This document shows, one piece after another, positions 25,001-33,915 of a stretch of DNA of 37,623 nt. Where the stretch lies: the IMG/VR virus record IMGVR_UViG_3300025872_002029, positions 1 to 37,623 of that record, one strand, 5' to 3'. Each line of letters begins with the position of its first letter. Positions within the stretch are counted from its first letter, which is position 1. The notes below the pieces were generated by a model that worked only from the letters and a program-made list of their open reading frames with translations, did no database searches and was not told where the DNA came from. The stretch is from a virus. The position numbers and the translations under genes were made by a program.

Positions 25001-27094
25001 TGCAAGCGCCCATCCTCGTTGGTTTCCGCTGTCTGTCCATTTTGCAGCGATTGTTGAAGTCGCCGCGGGAGTCCAGTCGTCACAGGCGATTCGTGCAACT
25101 ATTTCTATATCATCAATGATGTCTAACTCTGAAGAATCAGGTATTGACGCGTAGTTTGATGTTCTACCTGGAAGATACAAAAACTTTGTTGACTCGGCGC
25201 CTGTCGGTTCAAGATTAGACGCAGAGGGGGCAGACGCCCACGCGGCTTGTCCGGCTAGTGACAAAAACTTTGTTCCCTCAGTACCGAGAATATCAAGTGC
25301 TGATGAATCGGGTACTGAAGCGTACGCCCCGACGGCACCTGGAAGATTCAATGAACCGTTGACAACGCCGATGCCGTTTTCGCTGGCAAGCGAACTTCCG
25401 CTAAGTTGTTCTGCTGAAAATCTGTTCGTGATGCAACCGTTAACAGTTTCAATACCAGAATAAAATCTACCAGAAAATGAAGCGGTGCCGGGAGAGTTTG
25501 TACCAAGATATATTATCGATGCGCCGCTCACGATGGCTGTAGTGTTTGCGCCGGTACCTGTCTGCGAAACTCCAACAGACGTCCATGTCACGTTTTCAGC
25601 GACGTTCGTATCACTCGTCGAGTACCAATACTCGCACAACGCGCTGGACACTGTCAGTTTTGCGCGAAGCCAAATTGTTGAACCAGCCGATAGTCCAGGC
25701 ACAGCGACAGATGACGGAGCGTTTCCTATCAATGCAGCGGCGGTATTCGCTAGTGATATGTTTAACTTATTGTCACTACCTATGTAAAACAACGCGTTTG
25801 AACCGCCCCACGCAGTCAAATACGTTAGAGTATTTATTCGGTCAAGGGTGACTCTTACCGCAAACTCTAGATCACTGACGTATCCGATGGCTGTCTGACG
25901 GTTGATCTGTACAAAACTTCCAGTCTCTCCAGGCATCGTGACATATGTCCCAGAACCGGCATCAGCTGTGAACTGAATCACGTTTGCACCGGGATTTAGA
26001 GTTATCCAGTCAGTCAAAGTGTCAACAAATACGCGAGCACCGAGAGTATCACCGTTGTAGGCGACCTCCTTGCTATACGTATTGATCTCTAGCTTATCCG
26101 CATTTCTAACAATTGACCCGCTGCACGCTGTTGACGCCACGTCTGTCGACTCAACACTGTAGCTGACGGTATTTGATGCCACAGTCGACACTACAAATGT
26201 ACCGTCAAACACTTCGTCAACACCCGACACGGTGATCACGTCGCCAGAAATAATCGTGTGCGTTGAAGCCGTTGTCAATGTCGCAACATTGCTTGTCAAT
26301 ATCTTATTTGTGACAATCTCTGAGTCTGATGAACGTAGCGAGTCAACAATCGTCAACAGTTCATCGTTGGTCGAGTTATATATTGTTGCTGGAGCGTCGA
26401 GCGGTCCATTGATCTCGATGAACGTTGTGACAGGAGTGTTTCCTACGTTTTGTATTGTCGTTGACCCGGTGATTGACGCTGAACTCGCCGTACACGGAAT
26501 GGTCGCGACATTGTAGCCGTCCGGATCACTATCATTCCACGAATACTTTATCGGATCTGCTGCACGCAAACCGACAGAAAATTCTGTTCTACCTCGAGCG
26601 TTAACGGTCTGAATCTGTGGTTTTCCACTGAGACGCACAAACGCCGATCTTGTTGGAGACTCTAAAGTCTTTAACCATACGCCGCGGCGGACAAGATCAA
26701 GTTGCTCGACAAGTGTTTCTCTAGCAGCTGACAGATACTCTGGACTTGGAGGAAGTATCACTCCAGAGAGAGTGATCTGTCGCGCGGCCCAGCGACCGGA
26801 GGCGTCGTATGATCCATCGCCCCACCCGCGAGGTATGTCTGGAATGACTGGATCAGGGTGTTCCCACCAACCGTCAATTTCCGTACACACCCAAATGACG
26901 TTGTTCGAGTCGATGTTGTTTAAGACAAGGTCGCCGATGATAACGTCTTCCTTCAACTTCATTCCGGAGAACACCGGAGGTGGAAGAGGAACTAGTGACT
27001 TATTTACGACAGTTGTTTCACGACCCTGTTGCAACGGGTCAGTGAAATCTCCTTCACCGTATGTACCTTGCCCGTATGCCCGAACGGTTGCCAT
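22013..27094 (-). CDS. Giant distal-tail-like protein with multiple LamG-type domains
   Basis: 1693 residues. The first ~230 residues look like a distal tail (Dit) protein: VIGDLVLNNIDSNNVIWV, LVEQLDLVRRGVWLKTLE and TEFSVGLRAADPIKYSW. The middle has one beta-domain repeat (subtype A). The remainder is about six concanavalin/LamG-like units, each with a motif such as IEIVARIACDDWTP, an A-K-W or S-K-Y strand, LAFSYSTNGT, TRWIKVTFKR, FFTAADS, then FYRFILRKGIGG and DVDFSAQ. LamG domains usually bind glycans, so this protein probably forms an enlarged adsorption device. Ordinary Dit proteins are 200-300 residues, so the extension is large. It lies between a small tail protein and the hub gene, the normal Dit position. 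Confidence 0.8.
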   Translation of the reverse strand: MATVRAYGQGTYGEGDFTDPLQQGRETTVVNKSLVPLPPPVFSGMKLKEDVIIGDLVLNNIDSNNVIWVCTEIDGWWEHPDPVIPDIPRGWGDGSYDASGRWAARQITLSGVILPPSPEYLSAARETLVEQLDLVRRGVWLKTLESPTRSAFVRLSGKPQIQTVNARGRTEFSVGLRAADPIKYSWNDSDPDGYNVATIPCTASSASITGSTTIQNVGNTPVTTFIEINGPLDAPATIYNSTNDELLTIVDSLRSSDSEIVTNKILTSNVATLTTASTHTIISGDVITVSGVDEVFDGTFVVSTVASNTVSYSVESTDVASTACSGSIVRNADKLEINTYSKEVAYNGDTLGARVFVDTLTDWITLNPGANVIQFTADAGSGTYVTMPGETGSFVQINRQTAIGYVSDLEFAVRVTLDRINTLTYLTAWGGSNALFYIGSDNKLNISLANTAAALIGNAPSSVAVPGLSAGSTIWLRAKLTVSSALCEYWYSTSDTNVAENVTWTSVGVSQTGTGANTTAIVSGASIIYLGTNSPGTASFSGRFYSGIETVNGCITNRFSAEQLSGSSLASENGIGVVNGSLNLPGAVGAYASVPDSSALDILGTEGTKFLSLAGQAAWASAPSASNLEPTGAESTKFLYLPGRTSNYASIPDSSELDIIDDIEIVARIACDDWTPAATSTIAAKWTDSGNQRGWALAVNTAGTLAFSYSTNGTAFATTTSTVATGFTDGTTRWIKVTFKRDHGAGNAVTSFFTAADSDTEPSLWTQLGTSVSAGGSIASIFANTASLTFGVYNAGATSPFTGEFYRFILRKGIGGVTICDVDFSAQTVGATSFTTSTGHTVTVTGSATRIVDHSTFLLLPGDANSFAYAPDTGVSGVLDVSGDLTITVRVAMNSWTPASDQIIVGKGGVGNQYYLALTNTGLKLGVTLAGGSETPSVAWTTGKPATAGTIMWIRAVRVQSTGVVTFSYAADSVMEPATFTTITTASSTIGAIVDSANPLGIGAGVQTGPVSSLPMSGKIYRVIVKNNTTTVFDADFSRQIVGSSTFTESSTNAATTTINTASAKIDRIKTFELICRAAVDSYVSAAEQTLISKYGSAPNRGYRFYVTVAGNLAFSWSTDGTNDNARTSTSVIPFSNGVAGWFRVLFKSDNGANGHDVEFYTAADSTTVPSSWTILGTTVTTSGTTTTITSTQTLDIGSRTGGAANLRGKVFRAIVRNSIGGSNILDADFTTQSPGTSSFTSTTGQLITLTGATAKITDATTFFTMPSTSSSYASAPHNALMSITGDIEVVCRVMLHDYTTTSLTQTLVAKRTDAVAQEYSLAINATGQVVFTTRNVANTTNNAATITPSSAFVDNTTYWIRVTRAAASGTVSLYVAADQETEPTTWGTAVTGATPAEGIFSGTAVIEVGSRNLGANDLALGRMYRVIIRNGIGTAAPVIFDADFSRQVQFSTTFTDATSIASTVTINGAAGRIERDRSFELVVRAAMNDWTPISASALIGKWATSTPQRSYAIQLSGTTTTLLLSNNGTNSSSGVSTTSLTTSFVDKQAYWIKITYNALTRIATFYSATDASNIEPVTWTTAATVSPAATTPNTFLPGTGLFEIGSVVSGTAWNAAGKFYRTIVRNGIGGSKVLDISFEGQFDKTTSLIDSAGLAAVTVFGSQSTSAVHYGNATIANNVPKVDIYYKSGWIG
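22060..25940 (-). repeat. LamG-like domain repeat region
   Basis: Approximate limits. About six ~150-200-residue units recur, each beginning with a FLxLPGxxxxYAxxPD-type strand or a SFELxxRAA strand and ending with a RNGIGG and DADFS type strand. The spacing is irregular and the units have diverged at DNA level, so this is an old series of duplications rather than a recent tandem array. Confidence 0.75.
26109..26316 (-). repeat. Beta-domain copy (subtype A) in the distal-tail-like protein
   Basis: Approximate limits. The segment has SNVATLTTASTH, GDVITVSGVDEVFDGTF, VASNTVSYSV and a final STACSG, matching the copies in the hub and connector proteins. Confidence 0.75.
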
Positions 27095-27112
27095 GACGTT
27101 CTCGCGTTTCTA

Positions 27113-27739
27113 CTACGCCACGTCGCCGTGTGTAATGTTTGCTGTTCCAGCTGTAGATAGTCCAAGATCCGTGAATCTAAACCAACTTCCAGCTTTTGGC
27201 GTAAGTGTTCCAGACGCCACAGAAACCTGTAGAGGAAATCTAGCTGTAGCTGTCCCCTTTAGAACCATCCCGGTGATATAGATCGCTTGAATCGCGGCGG
27301 TGTTTCCTCCGGTGATCGCCTTGTTTGCCGTCGAGTTAAACTCGTTCACACCGGTGTAGATGGTGGATGATCCAACAGCTGTCTCAAGAGTGACAAGAGC
27401 GCTTGCCTGAAACTGTGTTGCTGCCGTACCGGCCCATCCGAGTGTTATCGCACCGGTTGAGGAGTTTGTAATTCGTAGAAAGTAGTCAAATAGATAGACT
27501 CTATTTAACGTTAAGTTTGGCGCAACACCGTACGGGTTTGTTGCTGTTGTTGTGATGCTGGTTCCGTCAGCACCGCGATAGAAGAACATTGTTCCAGAGA
27601 GTTGATAACTCGTTGCTGCCGATGAATAGATAAATCGCTGGTCAATGTTTTGAATCGCGGTGTTTAGAGTCGTACCCCACGTGTTTGTTTCACCGTTATC
27701 AGGTATCGGTGTTGTTCCGTTTATTAGATATGTGGGCAT
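27113..27739 (-). CDS. Small tail protein, function unknown
   Basis: 208 residues. The N-terminus PTYLINGTTPIPDNGETNTWGTTLNTAIQNID is typical of phage tail or fibre-tip proteins that start with a short ligand-like strand. The rest is rich in Thr, Ser, Ala and Gly with beta-strand alternation and few charges. A strong AGGAGG ribosome site stands before ATG at 27739. Location between tape measure and distal-tail gene suggests a tail component. I do not recognise a family; a decoration or tail-tip role is possible. Confidence 0.65.
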   Translation of the reverse strand: MPTYLINGTTPIPDNGETNTWGTTLNTAIQNIDQRFIYSSAATSYQLSGTMFFYRGADGTSITTTATNPYGVAPNLTLNRVYLFDYFLRITNSSTGAITLGWAGTAATQFQASALVTLETAVGSSTIYTGVNEFNSTANKAITGGNTAAIQAIYITGMVLKGTATARFPLQVSVASGTLTPKAGSWFRFTDLGLSTAGTANITHGDVA

Positions 27740-27774
27740 GTCGTGCCTCCTGTCTCGTTTGTTTTTATTCTAAC

Positions 27775-30700
27775 CTACGCGGCGCCTCGTCGGAGTTCAA
27801 ACGCAAGTTGACGCGAAACAATCGCCGCGAGCTCAACCTCGTCCATACCCTTTGAAGCGTTGATGGTCATATTTACAATGATCGGCTGCGTCTGCTGTTG
27901 CTGCTGCTGTTGCGCTGATTGAAGTGCCGCTATCGGACGCTTAAATGCGTTGATACTTGTGACGCTGGCAAGATTCTGCGTCGCCATGACTAGATCAGCA
28001 AGACCGGATTGCTGCATTAGTTCCATAGCTCTTGCAGGTCTTGTTAGCGGAATCACAGCCTCTTTGCCCGCTTCTCCGATCATAGCGAGCGTCGGTTTGT
28101 CGACGATAGCACCTTTTGCTAATAGAGGAATATCTGGGACATCAAATCTCGATCCACCGATAAACGGAACCCATGAAGGAACCGTAAATGATAGTCTTCC
28201 GACGGTGTTATTCCATAGACTTGCTACACCGTTGAACGCGCCTTTAGCCGCGTTCTTTATTCCGTCAAACAGTCCACTGGCAAATCTTCCAATTCTTGTT
28301 GGAATATTCTGGACAAACTCGACAATATTGTTGATTTTTTCTGCAACCCAGTCTTTTGCCTGAGTTATCTTGTCCTTTAGCCACTTAAAACCTTCACCAA
28401 AAACATACGAAATTCTTCCAGGAAGATTTGTAAAGAATCCGACTATGCCGTCGATCACATTTGAAACAAATGTCTTAACGTTCGTGAATACTCCGCTAAC
28501 CCACGAATAAACATTGCTTATCGCGGTCCTTATTCCTCCCCAGACGGTATCAAAGACTGTTTTAATTCCATTCCAAGCTGTTTCAAACGCAGTCTTAATT
28601 CCGGTCCATGCTGGTTTGATAACGTTGTTCCACACAAAGTTAATTGCTGTAGAAATCGCGTCCCATACCGTTGCGAATATAGTACGGATACCTTCCCATG
28701 CTGTACTAAACACGGTTGACATTCCGTCCCATACAGGCTTGATAACATTTTCCCAAACAAAGCTTATTGCTGTGGAAATAATGTTCCAGACGGTTTCAAA
28801 ATATGTCTTGATACCTTCCCAAGCAACACCGAACACCGTTGACATGGCGTCCCAGATCGGCTTGATGATGTTATCCCAAACAAAGCTTATTGCTCCTGAG
28901 ATGATGTCCCAGACGGTTTCAAAATATGTCTTGATACCTTCCCAAGCAACACCGAACACCGTTGACATGGCGTCCCAGATCGGCTTGATGATACTGTTCC
29001 AGACAAATGAAACTGATGTGGAAATAATGTTCCAGACGGTTTCAAAATAGAGTTTGATACCTTCCCAAGCAACACCGAACACCGTTGACATGGCGTCCCA
29101 GATCGGCTTGATAATGTTATCCCAAACAAAGCTTATTGCTCCTGAGATGATGTCCCAGACGGTTTCAAAATATGTCTTGATACCTTCCCAAGCAACACCG
29201 AACACCGTTGACATGGCGTCCCAGATCGGCTTGATGATGTTATCCCAAACAAAGCTTATTGCTGTGGAAATAATGTTCCAGACGGTTTCAAAATAGAGTT
29301 TGATACCTTCCCAAGCAACACCGAACACCGTTGACATGGCGTCCCAGATCGGCTTGATGACGTTGTTCCAGTAGAAACTTATTGCGCCGGTGATGATGTT
29401 CCACACCGTTGTGAAGTACGTCTTGATACCTTCCCAAGCAAGGCCAAAAACTGTCGACATCGCGTCCCAGATCGGCTTGATGACGTTGTTCCAGACAAAT
29501 GAAACTGATGTTGAAATAATGTTCCATACGGTTTCAAAATATGTCTTGATACCTGACCAAGCAAGGCCAAAGACTGTCGACATCGCGTCCCAGATCGGCT
29601 TGATGACGTTGTTCCAGTAGAAACTTATTGCGCCGGTGATGATGTTCCACACCGTTGTGAAGTACGCTTTAATGCCAGACCAAGCAAAACTAAACACTGT
29701 AGACATCGCTGACCAGATAGGTTTGATGACATTATTCCAAACAAACGAAATTGCTGTTGAAATAGTTGTCCAAGCGACGTTAAATACAGTCTTTATTACG
29801 CTCCAGGCAGCTGAAAATCCTACTGATATTCCTTCCCAGATAGGTTTAATAGCTTTCCAGAACTTGTCAAGACCAGTTTTTACGATCTTAATAGCTCCAG
29901 TTGCAGCGCTACCGAAACCATCCCAAGCGTTGTTAAAGAAGTACGCGATTCCGTCAAAGACGGACTTAACAGCTTCTCCAAATGCAATTATTGCATTGTA
30001 TATCGGATCCCACACAGAGTGGAATGTAGAACTTATTGTGTTCCACGTTGACTCAAACGTACTGGATAACGCGTCCCAAACGGGTTTAATGACATTGTTC
30101 CAGGCAAAATCAATCGCTGTTGAGATCGCGCCCCAAACGGTGTCAAACGCAGTCTTGATTCCAGTCCAAGCTACGCCGAACGCTGTGGACATGGCGTCCC
30201 ATATAGGCTTGATGACGTTGTTCCAGACAAATGAAACTGATGTTGAAATAATGTTCCATACCGTCGTGAAGTACGCCTTGATACCTTCCCAAGCAACACC
30301 GAACACCGTTGACATGGCGTCCCAGATCGGTTGAATAACGTTGTTCCAGTAGAAACTTATCGCGCCGGTGATGATGTCCCATATAGTCGTGAAGTACGCT
30401 TTAATGCCAGACCAAGCCAAACTAAATATTTCCGACATCGCATTCCAGATTGGCTTGATGACATTATTCCAAACAAATGAAATTGACGACGAGATGCCAT
30501 CCCAGATTGCGGTAAACACTGATGCGATATCTTCCCACGATGCCGTAAACACCGCGTAGATCGCATTCCAGATTGGCTTGATGACGTTGTCCCAAACAAA
30601 CGAAATCGATGATGAAATCATTGTCCAGACTAAATTAAAAGCTCTTCTTATTCCTTCCCAAACAAAACCAAAAATTGCCAACATCGCATTGAACGCTGGC

Positions 30701-33700
30701 TTAATGACGTATTCCCATGCAAACCGAATTTGGAACGTGATCAGGTCCCATATCGGACCGAACACGGCGCTGATGGCCGTCCATACAGTCTTAAAAACAG
30801 TCAATATTGATTCAAATACAGGTCTAATGACACTGTTCCAAGCAAAACTAATTGCTGATGAGATCGCGTTCCAAACGGTATCAAATATGTTTTTGATGCC
30901 ATTCCAGAAATTTGATAGTAACTCTCGACCTTTTTCAATAAGCGACGAATCAAGAATCCCAAGCCATCCGAGAATTTTTGATGGAATGCTTAAGAAGAAA
31001 CTTGCGATGTCTCCCATAACCGAGACAAGCCCGTTTAGGAAACCGAGAATAATGTTTTTACCAAAGTCAAGAAATACAGTTGACGGTGAAGAGATGCCAA
31101 AGATCGACTTAACGGCGTTGATGATCCATTCACCGATACCAGTGAAAAAATCGTAGATCCATTTCGCGCCAGCAACAAGACCTTTCCATAGTCCTTGGAT
31201 AATTGACATGCCAAAACTTCCGAGCATGTCTTTTATTCCGTTAAACACAAACTTAAGCGCGTCTTTCAACGACGAGAACGCTTTACCAAAATGCTTTACG
31301 GCACCGCTGACGTCTCCACGCAGAAGCGCAAAGATTCCTTGAACAACTTTCCACACTGACTGGAATACCTTCGCAATGGCGCCGACGGTGTTGATGAGAA
31401 CCTTTATTGCCCTCGACACGATGTCGATCGCGCCGACAAAAGCTACCTTAAAGATCGGAACAATGTATTTTGCTATAAAGTCACCGATTGATTTAAAAAC
31501 ATTTTTTACGTTTTTTACGACAGTCTCTGTCCCGCCGAAAGATTTAAGAACTTCATTTATTGTTTGCTTTATAGATTCAAACGCTTTTTTAAGATTTCCC
31601 CAGACGACATCAATTAGATCTTTTATTGCTTTTCTAAAATTTTCACTGTTTTTGTACGCCAGGACGATTACAGCAATAAACGCAGCAACACCAGCAACAA
31701 TTCCGGCGAGCGCTCCTCCGCCGATGCCAAAGTTTGCAAAAACTAGTCGAGCTGCCGCGATTTTGTCTCTTAAAGTTGTGACAATGTCGATAGCTTTAAA
31801 AAAGTAACCAGAGAATGCGTTAAAGACAAATGTTGTAGCGTTGTTCATCAACCGAAGCGCCTTGACAACTCCCATGATACCAGCGCTAAAGAGAAGTACT
31901 CTTTGAACAACTTCATTACCAAATACAGCGTTGATAATCTTTAAACCAGCGGTGAGAGTGCCAAAAAAGTACTGCAGTGACGCTGTCTCGGTAAAGTTTT
32001 TTATGAATTTAAGAAACTCATCGGCAAATTTTGTTAAATACGGCGAACCAGACGTGAGAGTGTCAATTATTGTTCCAAGGGTCGGCATCATGGCAGACAG
32101 CCCCTGAGCTGTCTTTCCAATCCCTGGATTGTCTCCAAGTTTCAAGAACTCTTTAACAAGCGAGACAACAAGTTTACTTATTTCATGAGTGTTCTTTGCA
32201 GTATCGATAAAAAACTGCTGAAGTCGTCCGCTATCTCCAAGTTTTTTTGTAAATTCTTCAAACTTTTGAGTTGAAGCCTCGAATGCATCAAGCAAAAGTT
32301 GACCGCCACTTCCAGGTCCGGAAGCTGCTTTACCGATATTTTTGATTGCTTCATACAAGTTTCTAAAAATTGAACCTAGTTGCGCAGCAACATCACCGGC
32401 TTGGTTGAACATGCTGGTAAGTTCACCGGTTGAATTCTTAAATTCAAATGTTTCTCTCCACCCATCTGTTAGGGTGACGACCCAATCTGAGAAGCGTCTA
32501 ATTAGTGGATCAGCTGCTGTGAGAAGCGATAAAAATACGTCATAAAGATTACCAGCAGCATCCCCCATTCGGCGGATAACATATGTGTTTGTATCGCCGA
32601 TCTTCCCAAGTTCATCAAGATTTGATGACTCGGTGACAACGTTTGAAATGTTGACTGCTGCTTCACCTAAAGCTTTTCCAGTTTCACGCAGAATTGGAAT
32701 AAGACGTGGAAATAGGTTATCAACCAGATTTTTAATTGCGACAGTTAAAAGAGGGAATAGATCCTTGCCAGCAGCTGCCTTGAGTTCTTTAATTTTGTCT
32801 TGTATTGAAACTATGTATCGAACAAACGCCTTAGCTTCTTCAGATAGTCCAGCAAGTGGGTCAACTCCACCACCGCCAGCACCAGCGGCTTTCTTTTTCG
32901 CGTCCTCGAGCCGTTTTAACGCGTCTTCTTCAGCGCGCAGCGCATCACGCTCTGCCCGCGCCTTAGCGTCAGTGGCTTCCTGCACAGCTTCTGTTGCGTT
33001 GACAACCTCTCTTGATCCCTCAACGCCAGCTTTATTTGCTTTTTCAGTTTCTTTCGCAAGATCTGAATTTCGATCTTTTGCTCGACGCAGATTAAGATCT
33101 GCCTCAGCGTACGCAAGTTCTGCTTCACGTCGCGCGCGTGAGTTTGGTGGAAGATCTTGAACTCGAGCAAGACGCTCTCGTGCTTTTTCAAGTTCAATTG
33201 ATGCTTTCTTTTCAGAAATAGCCGCGTCTTCGGCATCAAAGTTTAACTGTTGAAGACTTTCAGCTGCTGTTTTACGGGCCTCAGTCAGCCGATCCTCGGC
33301 GTCAGCAAGGTTTTTACTCGCTCTTGCGAGAGCCTCTCTGTTTGACTCAAGAACTCTTGCAAGATTCTTTTCTGCATCTTCGATTTGACGAGCTTGGTCA
33401 GCTCCACCACCGCCGCCGCCGCCGGTTTTTTGCTTCATTAAGCCTTTTATTGCGGCCCCAACGCCGCTAAACGCTAATTTTGCGGTGAGGGCTGCTTGTC
33501 CTATCGCGGCAAAAATTCCTGGAAGAACAATCAACGCCGGCACAGCTGCGCCGACCTGCATCACCAACGCTGAAAGACCGGAAACTAACGCAGAAATTCC
33601 ACTTATAGCGACGCTAATGGCTGGACCAACAAAATAGCCAGTAGTTACTAGCTTAGCAAAGGCTTCGTTCGCGGCGAGAGCTTCTTGTCTAAACTTTTGT

Positions 33701-33861
33701 AGAGCGTCGCCTTTTGAAAGTCCCCGTGAAAAAGACGAACCAGACTGCTGTCCTGCGCGTTGGAAATTCTGTACAGTAGACGAAAGTTCATTATCAACGT
33801 CTTTTTTAAAACGATCAACAATCGCGTGAACTGCAATATACGCGTTTCCAATAACAGCCAT
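27775..33861 (-). CDS. Tape measure protein with Trp-rich 41-residue repeats
   Basis: 2028 residues, the largest gene. The N-terminal part is typical of tape measures of phages of Actinobacteria: a start AVIGNAYIAVHAIVDRF, then hydrophobic Gly/Ala segments around residues 80-140. A long charged coiled coil (about 165-330) follows, then helical segments. Residues ~1004-1780 carry seventeen clear copies of a 41-residue unit such as ISFVWNNVIKPIWDAMSTVF plus its second half, with two degenerate units inside the array. The C-terminus has AIVDKPTLAMIGEAGKEAVIPL, a conserved tape-measure end. GAGGAGG lies before ATG at 33861. At 1.5 Å per residue the tail would be about 300 nm. It also guides tail assembly and may help DNA entry. 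Confidence 0.95.
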   Translation of the reverse strand: MAVIGNAYIAVHAIVDRFKKDVDNELSSTVQNFQRAGQQSGSSFSRGLSKGDALQKFRQEALAANEAFAKLVTTGYFVGPAISVAISGISALVSGLSALVMQVGAAVPALIVLPGIFAAIGQAALTAKLAFSGVGAAIKGLMKQKTGGGGGGGADQARQIEDAEKNLARVLESNREALARASKNLADAEDRLTEARKTAAESLQQLNFDAEDAAISEKKASIELEKARERLARVQDLPPNSRARREAELAYAEADLNLRRAKDRNSDLAKETEKANKAGVEGSREVVNATEAVQEATDAKARAERDALRAEEDALKRLEDAKKKAAGAGGGGVDPLAGLSEEAKAFVRYIVSIQDKIKELKAAAGKDLFPLLTVAIKNLVDNLFPRLIPILRETGKALGEAAVNISNVVTESSNLDELGKIGDTNTYVIRRMGDAAGNLYDVFLSLLTAADPLIRRFSDWVVTLTDGWRETFEFKNSTGELTSMFNQAGDVAAQLGSIFRNLYEAIKNIGKAASGPGSGGQLLLDAFEASTQKFEEFTKKLGDSGRLQQFFIDTAKNTHEISKLVVSLVKEFLKLGDNPGIGKTAQGLSAMMPTLGTIIDTLTSGSPYLTKFADEFLKFIKNFTETASLQYFFGTLTAGLKIINAVFGNEVVQRVLLFSAGIMGVVKALRLMNNATTFVFNAFSGYFFKAIDIVTTLRDKIAAARLVFANFGIGGGALAGIVAGVAAFIAVIVLAYKNSENFRKAIKDLIDVVWGNLKKAFESIKQTINEVLKSFGGTETVVKNVKNVFKSIGDFIAKYIVPIFKVAFVGAIDIVSRAIKVLINTVGAIAKVFQSVWKVVQGIFALLRGDVSGAVKHFGKAFSSLKDALKFVFNGIKDMLGSFGMSIIQGLWKGLVAGAKWIYDFFTGIGEWIINAVKSIFGISSPSTVFLDFGKNIILGFLNGLVSVMGDIASFFLSIPSKILGWLGILDSSLIEKGRELLSNFWNGIKNIFDTVWNAISSAISFAWNSVIRPVFESILTVFKTVWTAISAVFGPIWDLITFQIRFAWEYVIKPAFNAMLAIFGFVWEGIRRAFNLVWTMISSSISFVWDNVIKPIWNAIYAVFTASWEDIASVFTAIWDGISSSISFVWNNVIKPIWNAMSEIFSLAWSGIKAYFTTIWDIITGAISFYWNNVIQPIWDAMSTVFGVAWEGIKAYFTTVWNIISTSVSFVWNNVIKPIWDAMSTAFGVAWTGIKTAFDTVWGAISTAIDFAWNNVIKPVWDALSSTFESTWNTISSTFHSVWDPIYNAIIAFGEAVKSVFDGIAYFFNNAWDGFGSAATGAIKIVKTGLDKFWKAIKPIWEGISVGFSAAWSVIKTVFNVAWTTISTAISFVWNNVIKPIWSAMSTVFSFAWSGIKAYFTTVWNIITGAISFYWNNVIKPIWDAMSTVFGLAWSGIKTYFETVWNIISTSVSFVWNNVIKPIWDAMSTVFGLAWEGIKTYFTTVWNIITGAISFYWNNVIKPIWDAMSTVFGVAWEGIKLYFETVWNIISTAISFVWDNIIKPIWDAMSTVFGVAWEGIKTYFETVWDIISGAISFVWDNIIKPIWDAMSTVFGVAWEGIKLYFETVWNIISTSVSFVWNSIIKPIWDAMSTVFGVAWEGIKTYFETVWDIISGAISFVWDNIIKPIWDAMSTVFGVAWEGIKTYFETVWNIISTAISFVWENVIKPVWDGMSTVFSTAWEGIRTIFATVWDAISTAINFVWNNVIKPAWTGIKTAFETAWNGIKTVFDTVWGGIRTAISNVYSWVSGVFTNVKTFVSNVIDGIVGFFTNLPGRISYVFGEGFKWLKDKITQAKDWVAEKINNIVEFVQNIPTRIGRFASGLFDGIKNAAKGAFNGVASLWNNTVGRLSFTVPSWVPFIGGSRFDVPDIPLLAKGAIVDKPTLAMIGEAGKEAVIPLTRPARAMELMQQSGLADLVMATQNLASVTSINAFKRPIAALQSAQQQQQQQTQPIIVNMTINASKGMDEVELAAIVSRQLAFELRRGAA
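28522..30852 (-). repeat. 123-bp tandem repeats inside the tape measure gene
   Basis: Seventeen units of 41 codons, interrupted by an 80-codon degenerate stretch after the seventh (from the N-terminus). The words gacatggcgt/cccagatcgg recur at 28841, 28964, 29087, 29210 and 29333, exactly 123 bp apart, so central units are nearly identical in DNA. Alternation of unit ends (ISTS/ISTA against ITGA/ISGA) suggests a 246-bp higher-order pair. The outer units are more diverged, so the array probably grew from the middle by unequal exchange. Confidence 0.95.
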
Positions 33862-33897
33862 CGTATGTCACACCTCCTCACGCAGATCGTCGTAGTT

Positions 33898-33909
33898 ATT
33901 CTATACCAA
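33898..33909 (-). promoter_or_regulatory. Extended -10 promoter candidate upstream of the tape measure gene
   Basis: Minus strand TTGGTATAGAAT in the 54-bp gap before the tape measure gene: TGG plus TATAGA, overlapping TAGAAT. Initiation would be about 30 bases before ATG, upstream of the GAGGAGG ribosome site. No clear -35 box. Confidence 0.4.
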
Positions 33910-33915
33910 CAAAAG

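Noticed and set aside
28514-30334. Long plus-strand open frames opposite the tape measure repeats
   Set aside because: They repeat with the same 123-bp period and are antisense shadows of the tape measure gene; no ribosome sites or family motifs.
28522-30852. CRISPR-like array
   Set aside because: The repeats are 123 bp, contiguous without unique spacers, and are coding in frame.
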